A stretch of DNA of 12,986 nucleotides from contig JALSPX010000114.1 of NCBI GenBank assembly GCA_026985755.1, positions 1 through 12,986 on the forward strand. The letters run 5' to 3'. Made by a program: the position numbers and the translations under genes. This stretch comes from Sulfurovum sp. (GTDB taxonomy: Bacteria; Campylobacterota; Campylobacteria; Campylobacterales; Sulfurovaceae). Below, one piece after another: positions 6,361 to 12,778 of the stretch; position 1 is the first letter of the stretch; each line of letters begins with the position of its first letter. Below the pieces are notes generated by a model, which was given only the letters and a program-made list of their open reading frames with translations, had not been told where the DNA came from and did no database searches.

Positions 6361-7788
6361 ATGTCAACGATAGCCCAAGCTAAAATATTTTTTGGTTCAA
6401 AAGAAGAAAATAAGATAAAACAACAAGAACGTATAAGCCCCTATGATGGTAGCGTAGCGAGTTCTGCTCCTGTGTGTGACGTAGAAGATGCGCTTAGAGC
6501 ATTAGAGATAGCAAAATCAGCCACTAAAGCAGCAGCAAAATCTCCACTCTCTCAGCGTATTTTATGGCTAGAAGATGTAGCCAAAAAATTAGCAAATCAA
6601 AAAGAAGAGTTTGCATTGATATTGGCAAAAGAAGTAGCAAAACCTATTGCTTTTTCTCGTATGGAAGTAGAGCGTTGTGTGGAGACTATTCGTCTAACAG
6701 CCATGGAATTAGCAAACCTTCATGGAGAGACAATACCTACGGATATTATGCCAAGTGGAAAGAGAACATTAGCGTATTATAGACGTGAACCTGTGGGTGT
6801 AGTAGCGTGCATCACTCCGTTTAATTTTCCTCTTAATCTTGTAGCACATAAAATAGCACCAGCACTGGGTGCAGGTAATGCAGTCGTACTCAAACCTACA
6901 CCTGAGGCACCCATGGTAGCCTATATGTTTGCCAAGCTTTTTGTAGAATCTGAATATGCTATAAAAGATGCACTTTGCGTAGTTTATGGTGATGCAGAGG
7001 TGGGTTCAGCGTTGGTGAGTTCTAATATTCCTAGAGTTATCTCATTTACAGGCTCAGTACCAGTGGGGAATATTATTACAAAACAGGCAGGGATTAAAAA
7101 GGTGAGCTTAGAGCTTGGGGGAAATGCAGCAACCTATATAGACAAAAGTGCAGACCTTGTACTGGCAGCCAAACGTTGTGCTTTTGGTGCATTTTATAAT
7201 TCTGGTCAAGTCTGTATCTCATTGCAACGTATCTATGTAAATGAAGATGTTTATGATGCATTCACCAAACATATGGCAGATGAGACAGCTAAGCTAAAAG
7301 TGGGTTCTCCCTATGAAGAAGATACATTTATGGGACCGCTTATAGATGAAGATTCCAAACAAAGAACAAAGAGATGGATAGAATCAGCTATGAACGAAGG
7401 AGCGAAAATTGTTGCAGGAGGTGAAGAGATTGATACCATCTTCCCGCCTACAGTGATGGCAGATGTGACGGATGATATGCAAATTATATGCGAAGAGGTA
7501 TTTGCACCTATAGTGAGTCTTGTGAAAGTGCCTAATTATGAAATAGCAATAGAAAAAATGAATGATTCTCCATACGGATTGCAATTTTCTATTTTTACCA
7601 ATGATTTAAGCTTGACACAAAGATTTATAGACGATGCCCAGTGTGGGGGAGTGGTCATTAACGACATTCCAACACTGCGTTTTGATGTACAGCCCTATGG
7701 TGGTTCTAAACTTTCAGGTGTAGGACGTGAAGGCCCTAAGTGGGCACTCGAAGAGTTTACTGAAATAAAGTCAATTGTGATTTGTTAA
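6361..7788 (+). CDS. NAD(P)-dependent aldehyde dehydrogenase
   Basis: Cytosolic enzyme that oxidises an aldehyde to the carboxylic acid (475 aa, the full family length). NAD(P)-binding and active-site landmarks are in order: TPFNFPLNL at 152-160 (Asn155, oxyanion site), Lys178 in LKPTPEAP, FTGSVPVG at 229-236, general base Glu251 in LELGGN, and catalytic Cys285 in GQVCISLQR. EEVFAPIV and the YGGSKLSGVGREGP segment near the C-terminus are also typical. The short spacing and overall pattern recall the lactaldehyde/glyceraldehyde-3-phosphate (non-phosphorylating) branch of the superfamily, but the substrate cannot be assigned. It has its own promoter, divergent from rpmE. A DUF420 membrane-protein gene follows after 42 nt, without a terminator, so they may be cotranscribed. 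Confidence 0.93.
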   Translation: MSTIAQAKIFFGSKEENKIKQQERISPYDGSVASSAPVCDVEDALRALEIAKSATKAAAKSPLSQRILWLEDVAKKLANQKEEFALILAKEVAKPIAFSRMEVERCVETIRLTAMELANLHGETIPTDIMPSGKRTLAYYRREPVGVVACITPFNFPLNLVAHKIAPALGAGNAVVLKPTPEAPMVAYMFAKLFVESEYAIKDALCVVYGDAEVGSALVSSNIPRVISFTGSVPVGNIITKQAGIKKVSLELGGNAATYIDKSADLVLAAKRCAFGAFYNSGQVCISLQRIYVNEDVYDAFTKHMADETAKLKVGSPYEEDTFMGPLIDEDSKQRTKRWIESAMNEGAKIVAGGEEIDTIFPPTVMADVTDDMQIICEEVFAPIVSLVKVPNYEIAIEKMNDSPYGLQFSIFTNDLSLTQRFIDDAQCGGVVINDIPTLRFDVQPYGGSKLSGVGREGPKWALEEFTEIKSIVIC

Positions 7789-7830
7789 TACTCTTTTGGT
7801 ATGCTAAATAAAAAATAAATGAGGATAATT

Positions 7831-8307
7831 ATGGATTATATGTTTCAAGAAGGTTTCTTAGGCACTAGAGCACCATTTTTTATGGATTTTGTGACATTAA
7901 TTGTGGCTGTTTTACCTTTTCTGGTAGGTATTGCTATCTCTTTTGCCAAAAAAAATAAATATACTTTGCATAAGATAGTGCAGACGATTATATTGGTAGT
8001 TTCTATTATTGTTGTAGGGTATTTTGAATATGGTGTACGTGCAGGTGGGGGGTATGAAGTTTTTGCTAAAGGAACGAGTGTTCCACATCATTATTTATTG
8101 ATAGTGCTCATTGTACATATTATTATCTCAGTGCTTACTTTAGGTATATGGATAAGTACTGTATGGAGAGCGAATAAGGATTATGAACAGGGACTACCTG
8201 GACCATACAGCAGATCACATAAAAAAGCAGGAATACGTACGTTTATAGGCATTATTTTAACCGCTTTGACAGGTATATGGGTCTATTTACTTCTTTTTGT
8301 ATTTTAA
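7831..8307 (+). CDS. DUF420 (YozB/CtaM-like) membrane protein
   Basis: A 158-aa protein with four predicted membrane helices at about 17-38, 48-67, 89-112 and 134-156. Conserved-looking histidines sit at helix edges: His47 (TLHK), His86-His87 (PHHY), His96 (VHI) and His130 (SHKK). The pattern LHK, then H..I..H, then HKK followed by a TG.WVYLL helix matches my memory of B. subtilis YozB and the DUF420 family. Some Firmicute members are needed for cytochrome oxidase maturation (CtaM), so a heme/copper-oxidase assembly role is possible but inferred. The start is set by GAGG at 7821-7824, which is 6 nt before the ATG at 7831. An in-frame ATG at 7819 overlaps that GAGG and is unlikely to be used. 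The next gene begins 1 nt after the stop. Confidence 0.8.
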   Translation: MDYMFQEGFLGTRAPFFMDFVTLIVAVLPFLVGIAISFAKKNKYTLHKIVQTIILVVSIIVVGYFEYGVRAGGGYEVFAKGTSVPHHYLLIVLIVHIIISVLTLGIWISTVWRANKDYEQGLPGPYSRSHKKAGIRTFIGIILTALTGIWVYLLLFVF

Positions 8308-8308
8308 G

Positions 8309-8749
8309 ATGAAAAAGATAGCCATTTCAGCTTGTTTGTTGGGTGAACCATGTCGTTATGATGCTTCAAACAATAAAAATGAAAGATTGTTAGAAAAGCT
8401 AAAGGGGTATGAACTTATTCCTTTTTGTCCAGAAGACTATGCTTTTGGGAGCCCTAGACCTACAATGGATTTAGTCAAAACCAGCCAAGGGAATAGAGCT
8501 ATATCAAATAAAACGGGAGAAGATATTTCATCTCCAATCATAGACTATGCCAAAGTTTTTTTTGATAAAAATCCACAAATAGATCTATTTATAGGAAAAG
8601 ATAGGAGCCCTAGTTGTGGAGTCTGTTCTGCAAAATTATATGACAAAGAGAAAAATCTAATTTCATCAACAGAAGCAGGATTGATGGCAGAAGAAGCACT
8701 CAAAAGAGGTATTAAATCTATAGATGCAGAAGCTAATCATATTTTTTAA
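8309..8749 (+). CDS. DUF523 (TudS-type) protein
   Basis: A 146-aa protein with the DUF523 signature: ISACLLGEPCRYD at 6-18, FCPEDYAFGSPRP at 39-51 and RSPSCGVCSAKLYD at 99-112. The conserved cysteines are Cys9, Cys15, Cys40, Cys103 and Cys106. Characterised family members (TudS) are thiouracil desulfidases holding a [4Fe-4S] cluster on three conserved cysteines, most likely Cys9, Cys40 and Cys103 here. The function in this organism is inferred from family only. The ATG at 8309 gives the natural N-terminus MKKIAISACLLG; an in-frame TTG at 8297 lies inside the DUF420 gene and is not needed. With 1 nt between the genes and no clear Shine-Dalgarno sequence, translation probably depends on ribosomes finishing DUF420. 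The 3' end overlaps a convergent small gene by 17 nt. Confidence 0.85.
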   Translation: MKKIAISACLLGEPCRYDASNNKNERLLEKLKGYELIPFCPEDYAFGSPRPTMDLVKTSQGNRAISNKTGEDISSPIIDYAKVFFDKNPQIDLFIGKDRSPSCGVCSAKLYDKEKNLISSTEAGLMAEEALKRGIKSIDAEANHIF

Positions 8750-8948
8750 ATTGCTCTAGCCACTCTTTGTCTTCTTCACTTAGTTTCCCTGAACGTTCTA
8801 AAAGTCTTGCCTTAGTATTTTCTAAATCTTCGAGGCTAAGAAAAGCGAGTAAATCAGGATGTATAGTCGGTTCTTCTCGTCCATAAGAGATAAGTTTTTC
8901 TATCTCTTCCAAGAGTTTTTCTTTAGTAGGTGTTTTTTCAATCTTCAT
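8733..8948 (-). CDS. small charged hypothetical protein
   Basis: A 71-aa protein, very rich in Glu, Lys and Leu, with no signal peptide, membrane segment or cysteine. The sequence (KLLEEIEKLISYGREEPTIH, then LEDLENTKARLLERSGKLSE) predicts two or three helices, possibly coiled. I do not recognise the family. Support for it being real is its coding-like composition, its placement in the gap between DUF523 and bcp, and the lack of a better gene there. It converges with DUF523 with a 17-nt overlap and is divergent from bcp. No clear ribosome binding site precedes the ATG at 8948, which lowers confidence. Confidence 0.6.
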   Translation of the reverse strand: MKIEKTPTKEKLLEEIEKLISYGREEPTIHPDLLAFLSLEDLENTKARLLERSGKLSEEDKEWLEQFKKYD

Positions 8949-8953
8949 TTTGT

Positions 8954-8959
8954 TATACT
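8954..8959 (+). promoter_or_regulatory. -10 box of the bcp operon
   Basis: ATTTTGTTATACT contains TATACT with a T-rich TTTTGT lead, one mismatch from the form seen upstream of the aldehyde dehydrogenase. The predicted start is near 8966, giving a leader of about 45 nt. AAAGGA at 8998-9003 lies 6 nt before the bcp ATG. Confidence 0.55.
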
Positions 8960-9009
8960 AGCAGATGAATTAGAAATTAGAAATTAAAATAGATAATAAA
9001 GGAAATTAT

Positions 9010-9483
9010 ATGTTAAACATAGGAGATAAAGTACCAGACTTTTGTCTGCCAAATCAAGATGAAGAAGAGATATGCTTTCGAGATATTAAGGGAAAATGGA
9101 TTGTGCTCTATTTTTATCCTAAAGACAATACCCCAGGGTGTACGACAGAAGCATGTGATTTCACAGAAGCACTCCCAGACTTTGAAGCGTTAGATGCCTT
9201 GGTGTTAGGGGTTAGCCCTGATAGTCCCAAGAAACACAGAAATTTTATAGAAAAAAAAGATCTTAAAATTACACTACTCGCAGATGAAGAGAAGGAGCTT
9301 TGTAATGCCTTTGGTGTATGGCAACTTAAAAAGTTTATGGGCAAAGAGTATATGGGTGTAGTGCGTTCTACTTTTATTATAAATCCAGAAGGAGAAATAG
9401 CATTTGTATGGACAAAAGTACGGGTTAAAGAGCATGTGAATGCAGTAAAAGAAAAATTAAAAGAGTTAAAGGGAATCGCATGA
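9010..9483 (+). CDS. bcp: thioredoxin-dependent peroxiredoxin, Bcp/PrxQ type
   Basis: Cytosolic thiol peroxidase that reduces H2O2 and organic hydroperoxides with electrons from thioredoxin. The 157-aa protein starts LNIGDKVPDFCLPNQDEE. It has the active site FYPKDNTPGCTTEACDF at 35-51, with peroxidatic Cys44 and resolving Cys49 five residues later, the atypical 2-Cys arrangement of E. coli Bcp. The conserved Arg119 sits in GVVRSTFII. Length is normal for the family. The start is supported by AAAGGA at 8998-9003. Its TGA overlaps the ATG of the next gene (ATGA, 9480-9483), so the two are translationally coupled. Confidence 0.96.
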   Translation: MLNIGDKVPDFCLPNQDEEEICFRDIKGKWIVLYFYPKDNTPGCTTEACDFTEALPDFEALDALVLGVSPDSPKKHRNFIEKKDLKITLLADEEKELCNAFGVWQLKKFMGKEYMGVVRSTFIINPEGEIAFVWTKVRVKEHVNAVKEKLKELKGIA

Positions 9484-10196
9484 AAAAAATAGTCTTAATC
9501 TGTATCATGACGTTATTATGTGCAACACATACAACAGCAGATGAATTCAATGACAATAATACATTCGCATATGAAGAGGATTCTTCATTTAATATAGGGG
9601 TAAAAGCAGGTATTTTAGGCTTTGGTTTTGATATCTCAAAATCTATAAATGATTTTGTATCTGTACGATTTAATATGAATACATTAAATTATACTACTAC
9701 GGATAATTCACTCTATAATAAATATATTAGTGCGGGGAAGACATTTAATCTTGATACCAAAGGAGTATTATTAGATTTTTATTTATTACAGTTACGTGTG
9801 ACTACAGGTTTGTATCTGAACAACAATACAATTACATATAAACCAAAATCAGGTACAGCCATATCTTTAAATGGCGTAGATTATGATTTGGATAGTTTTG
9901 CAAAGTTTGAATCAACGATTAGTGCCAATAAAGTTTCTCCTTATCTTGGGATTGGATGGGGGAATAATGGAAGTAGGGAAGGTTGGGGTGGATGGAATCT
10001 CACTTTAGATATTGGACTTTTATATCATGGTACCCCAAAACTAGATGTGCAAACCACAATCAATGATGCTATCCCCGCTCCAGTGCAAGCTGTAATGAGA
10101 GCCAATATAGAGGCAGAGAGAAAAAAGCAAGAAAAAGAGATATCTTATTCTGCTTTTCTCCCGGTGGTAATGGTGGGGCTTAATTATACATTTTAG
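9480..10196 (+). CDS. outer-membrane beta-barrel protein
   Basis: A 238-aa protein with a Sec signal peptide at residues 1-20 (basic MKK, hydrophobic VLICIMTLL, likely cleavage T-T-A|D). Cys14 is not in a lipobox. The mature part alternates short beta strands: FNIGVKAGILGFGFDIS at 37-53, VSVRFNMNTLNY, VLLDFYLLQLRVTTGLYLN and SPYLGIGWGNNG at 153-164, then GWNLTLDIGLLYHGTPK and a last strand VVMVGLNYTF. It ends in Phe, the usual recognition signal for the BAM complex. The order GVKAG / VRFN / LLDF / PYLG.GWGN / D.G.L..G.P is familiar from a widespread proteobacterial outer-membrane protein group of unknown function. A charged helical stretch at about 205-221 (RANIEAERKKQEKE) would be a loop or periplasmic turn. 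The start overlaps bcp by 4 nt and has AGGGA upstream within bcp. Confidence 0.82.
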   Translation: MKKIVLICIMTLLCATHTTADEFNDNNTFAYEEDSSFNIGVKAGILGFGFDISKSINDFVSVRFNMNTLNYTTTDNSLYNKYISAGKTFNLDTKGVLLDFYLLQLRVTTGLYLNNNTITYKPKSGTAISLNGVDYDLDSFAKFESTISANKVSPYLGIGWGNNGSREGWGGWNLTLDIGLLYHGTPKLDVQTTINDAIPAPVQAVMRANIEAERKKQEKEISYSAFLPVVMVGLNYTF

Positions 10197-10265
10197 TAAA
10201 ACGCAACCCTGAGTATCAAATTTACGTGATTATCATTTTTTATTTAATATTAAAAGAATTTTCGA

Positions 10266-10271
10266 TATAAT
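10266..10271 (+). promoter_or_regulatory. -10 box of the rpsB-tsf operon
   Basis: TTTTCGATATAATCGCG contains a perfect TATAAT after a T-rich lead; no -35 is visible. Transcription from near 10278 leaves a leader of about 170 nt before rpsB. Confidence 0.7.
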
Positions 10272-10277
10272 CGCGTT

Positions 10278-10450
10278 CCTTATTTAATTTTGGATAAAAA
10301 AATACACATGTAGTTATTCCTTGAACGGTTGCACTGAGCTTGTCGAAGTGTTGAGGACTACAGCGGATTAAACCTAGTGATGAAGCATATGTGCTTTTAA
10401 CTGAGCTTTTATAGAAAAGTTCTATTAATGATATATACCAAGGAGAAATG
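10278..10450 (+). promoter_or_regulatory. rpsB 5' leader, structured
   Basis: The leader can form an outer stem TGTAGT/ACTACA (10309-10314 with 10357-10362) enclosing a REP-like core, then AAGCA-TATG-TGCTT (10383-10396). After that come two mutually exclusive hairpins: CTTTT/AAAAG (10406-10410 with 10415-10419) or ATAGAA/TTCTAT (10411-10416 with 10420-10425). The latter ends about 15 nt before the AGGAG at 10441-10445. S2 represses its own operon through the leader in other bacteria, so an r-leader is plausible but unproven here. Confidence 0.4.
10320..10356. repeat. REP-like palindromic core in the rpsB leader
   Basis: CACTGAGCTTGTCGAAGTG (10332-10350) has CACT/AGTG arms around GAGCTTGTCGA. 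From memory this core and its reverse complement (CTTCGACAAGCTCAGTG) are among the commonest short dispersed palindromes in bacterial genomes. The outer stem is degenerate here, though CCT (10319-10321) could pair with AGG (10354-10356). Confidence 0.5.
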
Positions 10451-11521
10451 ATGGTAACAATGAAAGACCTATTGGAGTGTGGAGTACACTTCGGACACCA
10501 AACAAGAAGATGGAATCCAAAAATGAAAAAATTCATTTTTGGTGCAAGAAAGAATATCTACATTATCGACCTTCAAAAAACACTTAGATACTTCAAATAC
10601 ACTTATAATGTAGTAAGAGATGCAGCTGCTGAGGGACAAACAGTTCTTTTTGTAGGAACTAAAAAACAAGCACGTCAAGCAGTAAAAGAGCATGCAGAGA
10701 GATGTGGTATGCCTTACGTTGCTACAAGATGGTTAGGTGGAATGCTCACAAACTACCCAACGATGAAAAAATCTATCAGAAAACTCGAAATCATCGAACA
10801 AATGGAAGAGAATGGTCAACTTGATATGTTGACTAAAAAAGAAGCATTGATGCTTTTAAGAAAGAAAGAAAAACTTACTTCATACCTAGAAGGTTTCAGA
10901 CATATGAAAAAACTTCCAGATATGATGTTTGTTATTGATACAGTGAAAGAACATATCGCAGTAAAAGAAGCAAAACGTATGGGTATGAAAGTGGTTGCTC
11001 CATTAGATACGAACTGTGATCCAGATGTAATAGATTACCCAATCCCAGGAAATGATGATGCTATCCGTTCTATCAACCTTTTCTGTAAAGAGATGGCTGA
11101 AGCAATCATCGAAGGTAAAGCAGCATATGCAGAAGCAAATGGTGATGTAGCCCAAGAGGTGCCTGCAGGTGAAATGGAAGCACTCATGACAGAAGCAGTA
11201 AGTGAAGAAGAGGCAAAACCAGCAACAGTTGAAGAAGTAGCCACACTTTCTGAGGCTAAATCAGCATCTAAAGCACAAGAGGCTAAAAAAGAAGAAGTAT
11301 CAAAAACTGAGACAGCAGTAGAAAAAAAAGGTGATGATCTCACTAAAATTGTTGGTGTAGGTAAAGTGTATGCAGCTAAATTAAATGATGAAGGTTTCTA
11401 TACATTTAATGACGTAGCAAATATGACTGAAGCACAGATTCAAGTCATGGAAGACAAATACTCTTTCAAAGGTGATTTTAAAGACGCAGTGGCATCTGCA
11501 AAAGAATTGGCAAAGGCGTAA
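10451..11521 (+). CDS. rpsB: 30S ribosomal protein S2 with C-terminal helix-hairpin-helix extension
   Basis: S2 binds the 30S subunit between head and body and helps anchor S1. Residues 1 to about 225 are a normal S2: MKDLLECGVHFGHQTRRWNP at 4-23, LFVGTKKQA at 66-74, RWLGGMLTN at 93-101, LTKKEAL at 127-133, DTNCDPD at 186-192 and PIPGNDDAIRS at 197-207. Beyond it comes a linker rich in Ala, Glu and Lys (about 226-294), then a compact domain at about 295-350 (LTKIVGVGKVYAAKLNDEGF). That domain resembles the HHH_5-type helix-hairpin-helix appended to some ribosomal proteins. The total of 356 aa compares with about 240 in E. coli and about 263 in C. jejuni (from memory). Two ATGs are adjacent (10448, 10451). 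AGGAG at 10441-10445 is 2 nt from the first and 5 nt from the second, so the second is chosen. tsf follows 2 nt after the stop. Confidence 0.96.
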   Translation: MVTMKDLLECGVHFGHQTRRWNPKMKKFIFGARKNIYIIDLQKTLRYFKYTYNVVRDAAAEGQTVLFVGTKKQARQAVKEHAERCGMPYVATRWLGGMLTNYPTMKKSIRKLEIIEQMEENGQLDMLTKKEALMLLRKKEKLTSYLEGFRHMKKLPDMMFVIDTVKEHIAVKEAKRMGMKVVAPLDTNCDPDVIDYPIPGNDDAIRSINLFCKEMAEAIIEGKAAYAEANGDVAQEVPAGEMEALMTEAVSEEEAKPATVEEVATLSEAKSASKAQEAKKEEVSKTETAVEKKGDDLTKIVGVGKVYAAKLNDEGFYTFNDVANMTEAQIQVMEDKYSFKGDFKDAVASAKELAKA

Positions 11522-11523
11522 TC

Positions 11524-12576
11524 ATGGCAAATTTCGGACCAAAAGATATTAAAAAACTCAGAGAGATGACTGATGCAGGAATGATGGATTGTAAAAAAGC
11601 ATTGGCAGCATCTGATGGAGATATGGATAAAGCTGTAGAATGGCTTAGAGATCAAGGTATGGGTGCAGCTGCTAAAAAAGCGAACAAAACAGCAGCCGAA
11701 GGTGCTATCGGTGTGAAAGTTGATGGTAAAAAAGCTGTCGTTGTTGAGATAAACTCTCAAACAGACTTTGTAGCACAAAATGAGAAATTTGTGTCATTGA
11801 TGAATGAGGTGGTCAATCATGCATTTGACAACTCTCTTGTAGATGCAGAAGCTATCAATGCTTCCATAATCAATGGTGAACCGTTTTCGGAATATCTTGC
11901 ACAAAAGGTAGCTGTGATTGGTGAAAACCTTGTAGTGAGACGTGCAGGATTGATTGATGCAGATGAGACGACAGCAGTCAATGCCTATGTACACTCCAAT
12001 AAACAAAATGGTGTGATTATTGAAGCAAAATGTGAATCAGCAGAGTTAGCAGAGCAGATGACACCGGTGCTTAAAGAGATAGCGATGCATGCAGCTGCGA
12101 TGAGTCCATCTACACTCTCTTATAAAGATTTTGATGCAAAGTATGTCGAAGAAGAGACAAAGGGTAGAATCGTAGCCATTGAGAAAGAGAATGAGGAGCT
12201 TTCACGTCTTGGAAAGCCACTTAAAAATGTACCACAATATATCTCTATGAGCCAGCTCACAAGTGATGTTATGGCAAAAGTAGAAGAGAAACTCAAAGCA
12301 GAACTTGCAGCAGAAGGAAAACCAGAAAAAATCTGGGATAAAATCCTTCCAGGTAAAATAGCTAGATTTATCTCAGACAATACTACACTTGACCAAGAAC
12401 AGTGCCTTCTTGATCAAAAATTCGTCATGGACGACAGCAAAACAGTAGCTGAGTACTTTGCAGAAAAATCAGGCGGAAAAGCCCAAATCATAAACTTCGT
12501 TAGACTTGAAGTGGGTGAAGGAATCGAAGTAGAAGAAGAAGACTTCGCAGCAGAAGTAGCCGCACAAATGGCATAA
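11524..12576 (+). CDS. tsf: translation elongation factor Ts
   Basis: EF-Ts is the cytosolic guanine-nucleotide exchange factor that recycles EF-Tu-GDP. The N-terminal UBA-like domain is at 1 to about 50 (IKKLREMTDAGMMDCKKAL). The EF-Tu-contacting motif TDFVA is at 80-84, in INSQTDFVAQNEKF. The C-terminal part reads FVMDDSKTVAEYF, then FVRLEVGEGIEVEEEDFAAEVAAQ, as in other EF-Ts. The 350-aa length exceeds E. coli (283) but matches the longer Campylobacterota form. The extra length lies mainly in the core and in the segment around 220-270. It starts 2 nt after the rpsB stop, with AAAGG inside the rpsB end as ribosome binding site; rpsB-tsf is the near-universal bacterial operon. A long palindrome follows 4 nt after the stop. 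Confidence 0.98.
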   Translation: MANFGPKDIKKLREMTDAGMMDCKKALAASDGDMDKAVEWLRDQGMGAAAKKANKTAAEGAIGVKVDGKKAVVVEINSQTDFVAQNEKFVSLMNEVVNHAFDNSLVDAEAINASIINGEPFSEYLAQKVAVIGENLVVRRAGLIDADETTAVNAYVHSNKQNGVIIEAKCESAELAEQMTPVLKEIAMHAAAMSPSTLSYKDFDAKYVEEETKGRIVAIEKENEELSRLGKPLKNVPQYISMSQLTSDVMAKVEEKLKAELAAEGKPEKIWDKILPGKIARFISDNTTLDQEQCLLDQKFVMDDSKTVAEYFAEKSGGKAQIINFVRLEVGEGIEVEEEDFAAEVAAQMA

Positions 12577-12580
12577 TAGT

Positions 12581-12677
12581 TCTTCTGCTTCATCGCATCT
12601 TCGAGGGAGTTTGTTTGGTCACATACTTAATGTATGCTCCCAAACAACAACCCTCAAATCTACAATAAATCAGAAGA
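12581..12677. repeat. 97-nt bulge-free imperfect palindrome after tsf
   Basis: The two 46-nt arms are in exact register around base 12629 with a 5-nt loop (TTAAT). The clearest paired blocks are TCTTCTG/CAGAAGA (12581-12587 with 12671-12677), GAGGG/CCCTC (12603-12607 with 12651-12655), TTGTTTGG/CCAAACAA (12611-12618 with 12640-12647) and CATAC/GTATG (12622-12626 with 12632-12636). By hand count 33 of 46 positions pair Watson-Crick; two 3x3 internal loops separate the inner blocks. Four further positions (12591, 12594, 12596, 12602) become G-U pairs only in RNA of the minus strand. No T-tract follows, so it is not a standard terminator. It could be a dispersed palindromic element, a structured RNA or an mRNA 3'-end protecting hairpin. 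Confidence 0.7.
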
Positions 12678-12747
12678 CTATTAATATAATTTCAATTTTT
12701 AAAAAATTAAAACTTCTTAAATCAATTTCTCACTTACTTTATTATGC

Positions 12748-12753
12748 TAAAAT
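12748..12753 (+). promoter_or_regulatory. probable -10 box of the ABC transporter gene
   Basis: TTATGCTAAAAT resembles the TTTTGCTATAAT form with TAAAAT as hexamer. AAGG at 12769-12772 is the ribosome binding site, 6 nt before the ATG. A TATAAT at 12685-12690 is a weaker-placed alternative with a longer leader. Confidence 0.45.
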
Positions 12754-12778
12754 AACCTAATTTATTTTAAGGTCTATT

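Noticed and set aside
7800..7809. TATGCTAAAT as a separate promoter for the DUF420 gene
   Set aside because: The match to the -10 form is poor. With a 42-nt gap and no terminator, read-through from the aldehyde dehydrogenase is simpler.
8952..8957. Minus-strand TATAAC as promoter for the 71-aa gene
   Set aside because: It is too close to the ATG at 8948; transcription would begin inside the coding region. The same bases serve better as the plus-strand bcp -10 box.
10229..10252. Possible Fur box (TGATTATCATTTTTT) upstream of the rpsB promoter
   Set aside because: Only a partial match on one half of the consensus, in very AT-rich DNA, and no iron-related gene is downstream.
10380..10400. Six-codon mini-ORF (MKHMCF) in the rpsB leader as an attenuator peptide
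   Set aside because: No Shine-Dalgarno sequence before it and no run of regulatory codons; a frame this short is expected by chance.
10240..10536. 98-codon open frame on the minus strand across the rpsB leader and start
   Set aside because: It is antisense to the start of rpsB and to its leader, has no ribosome binding site and no recognisable protein pattern.
12581..12715. Rho-independent terminator for rpsB-tsf
   Set aside because: The palindrome is long and split by internal loops and no T-run follows it directly. The A/T stretch near 12693-12710 has no GC-rich stem.
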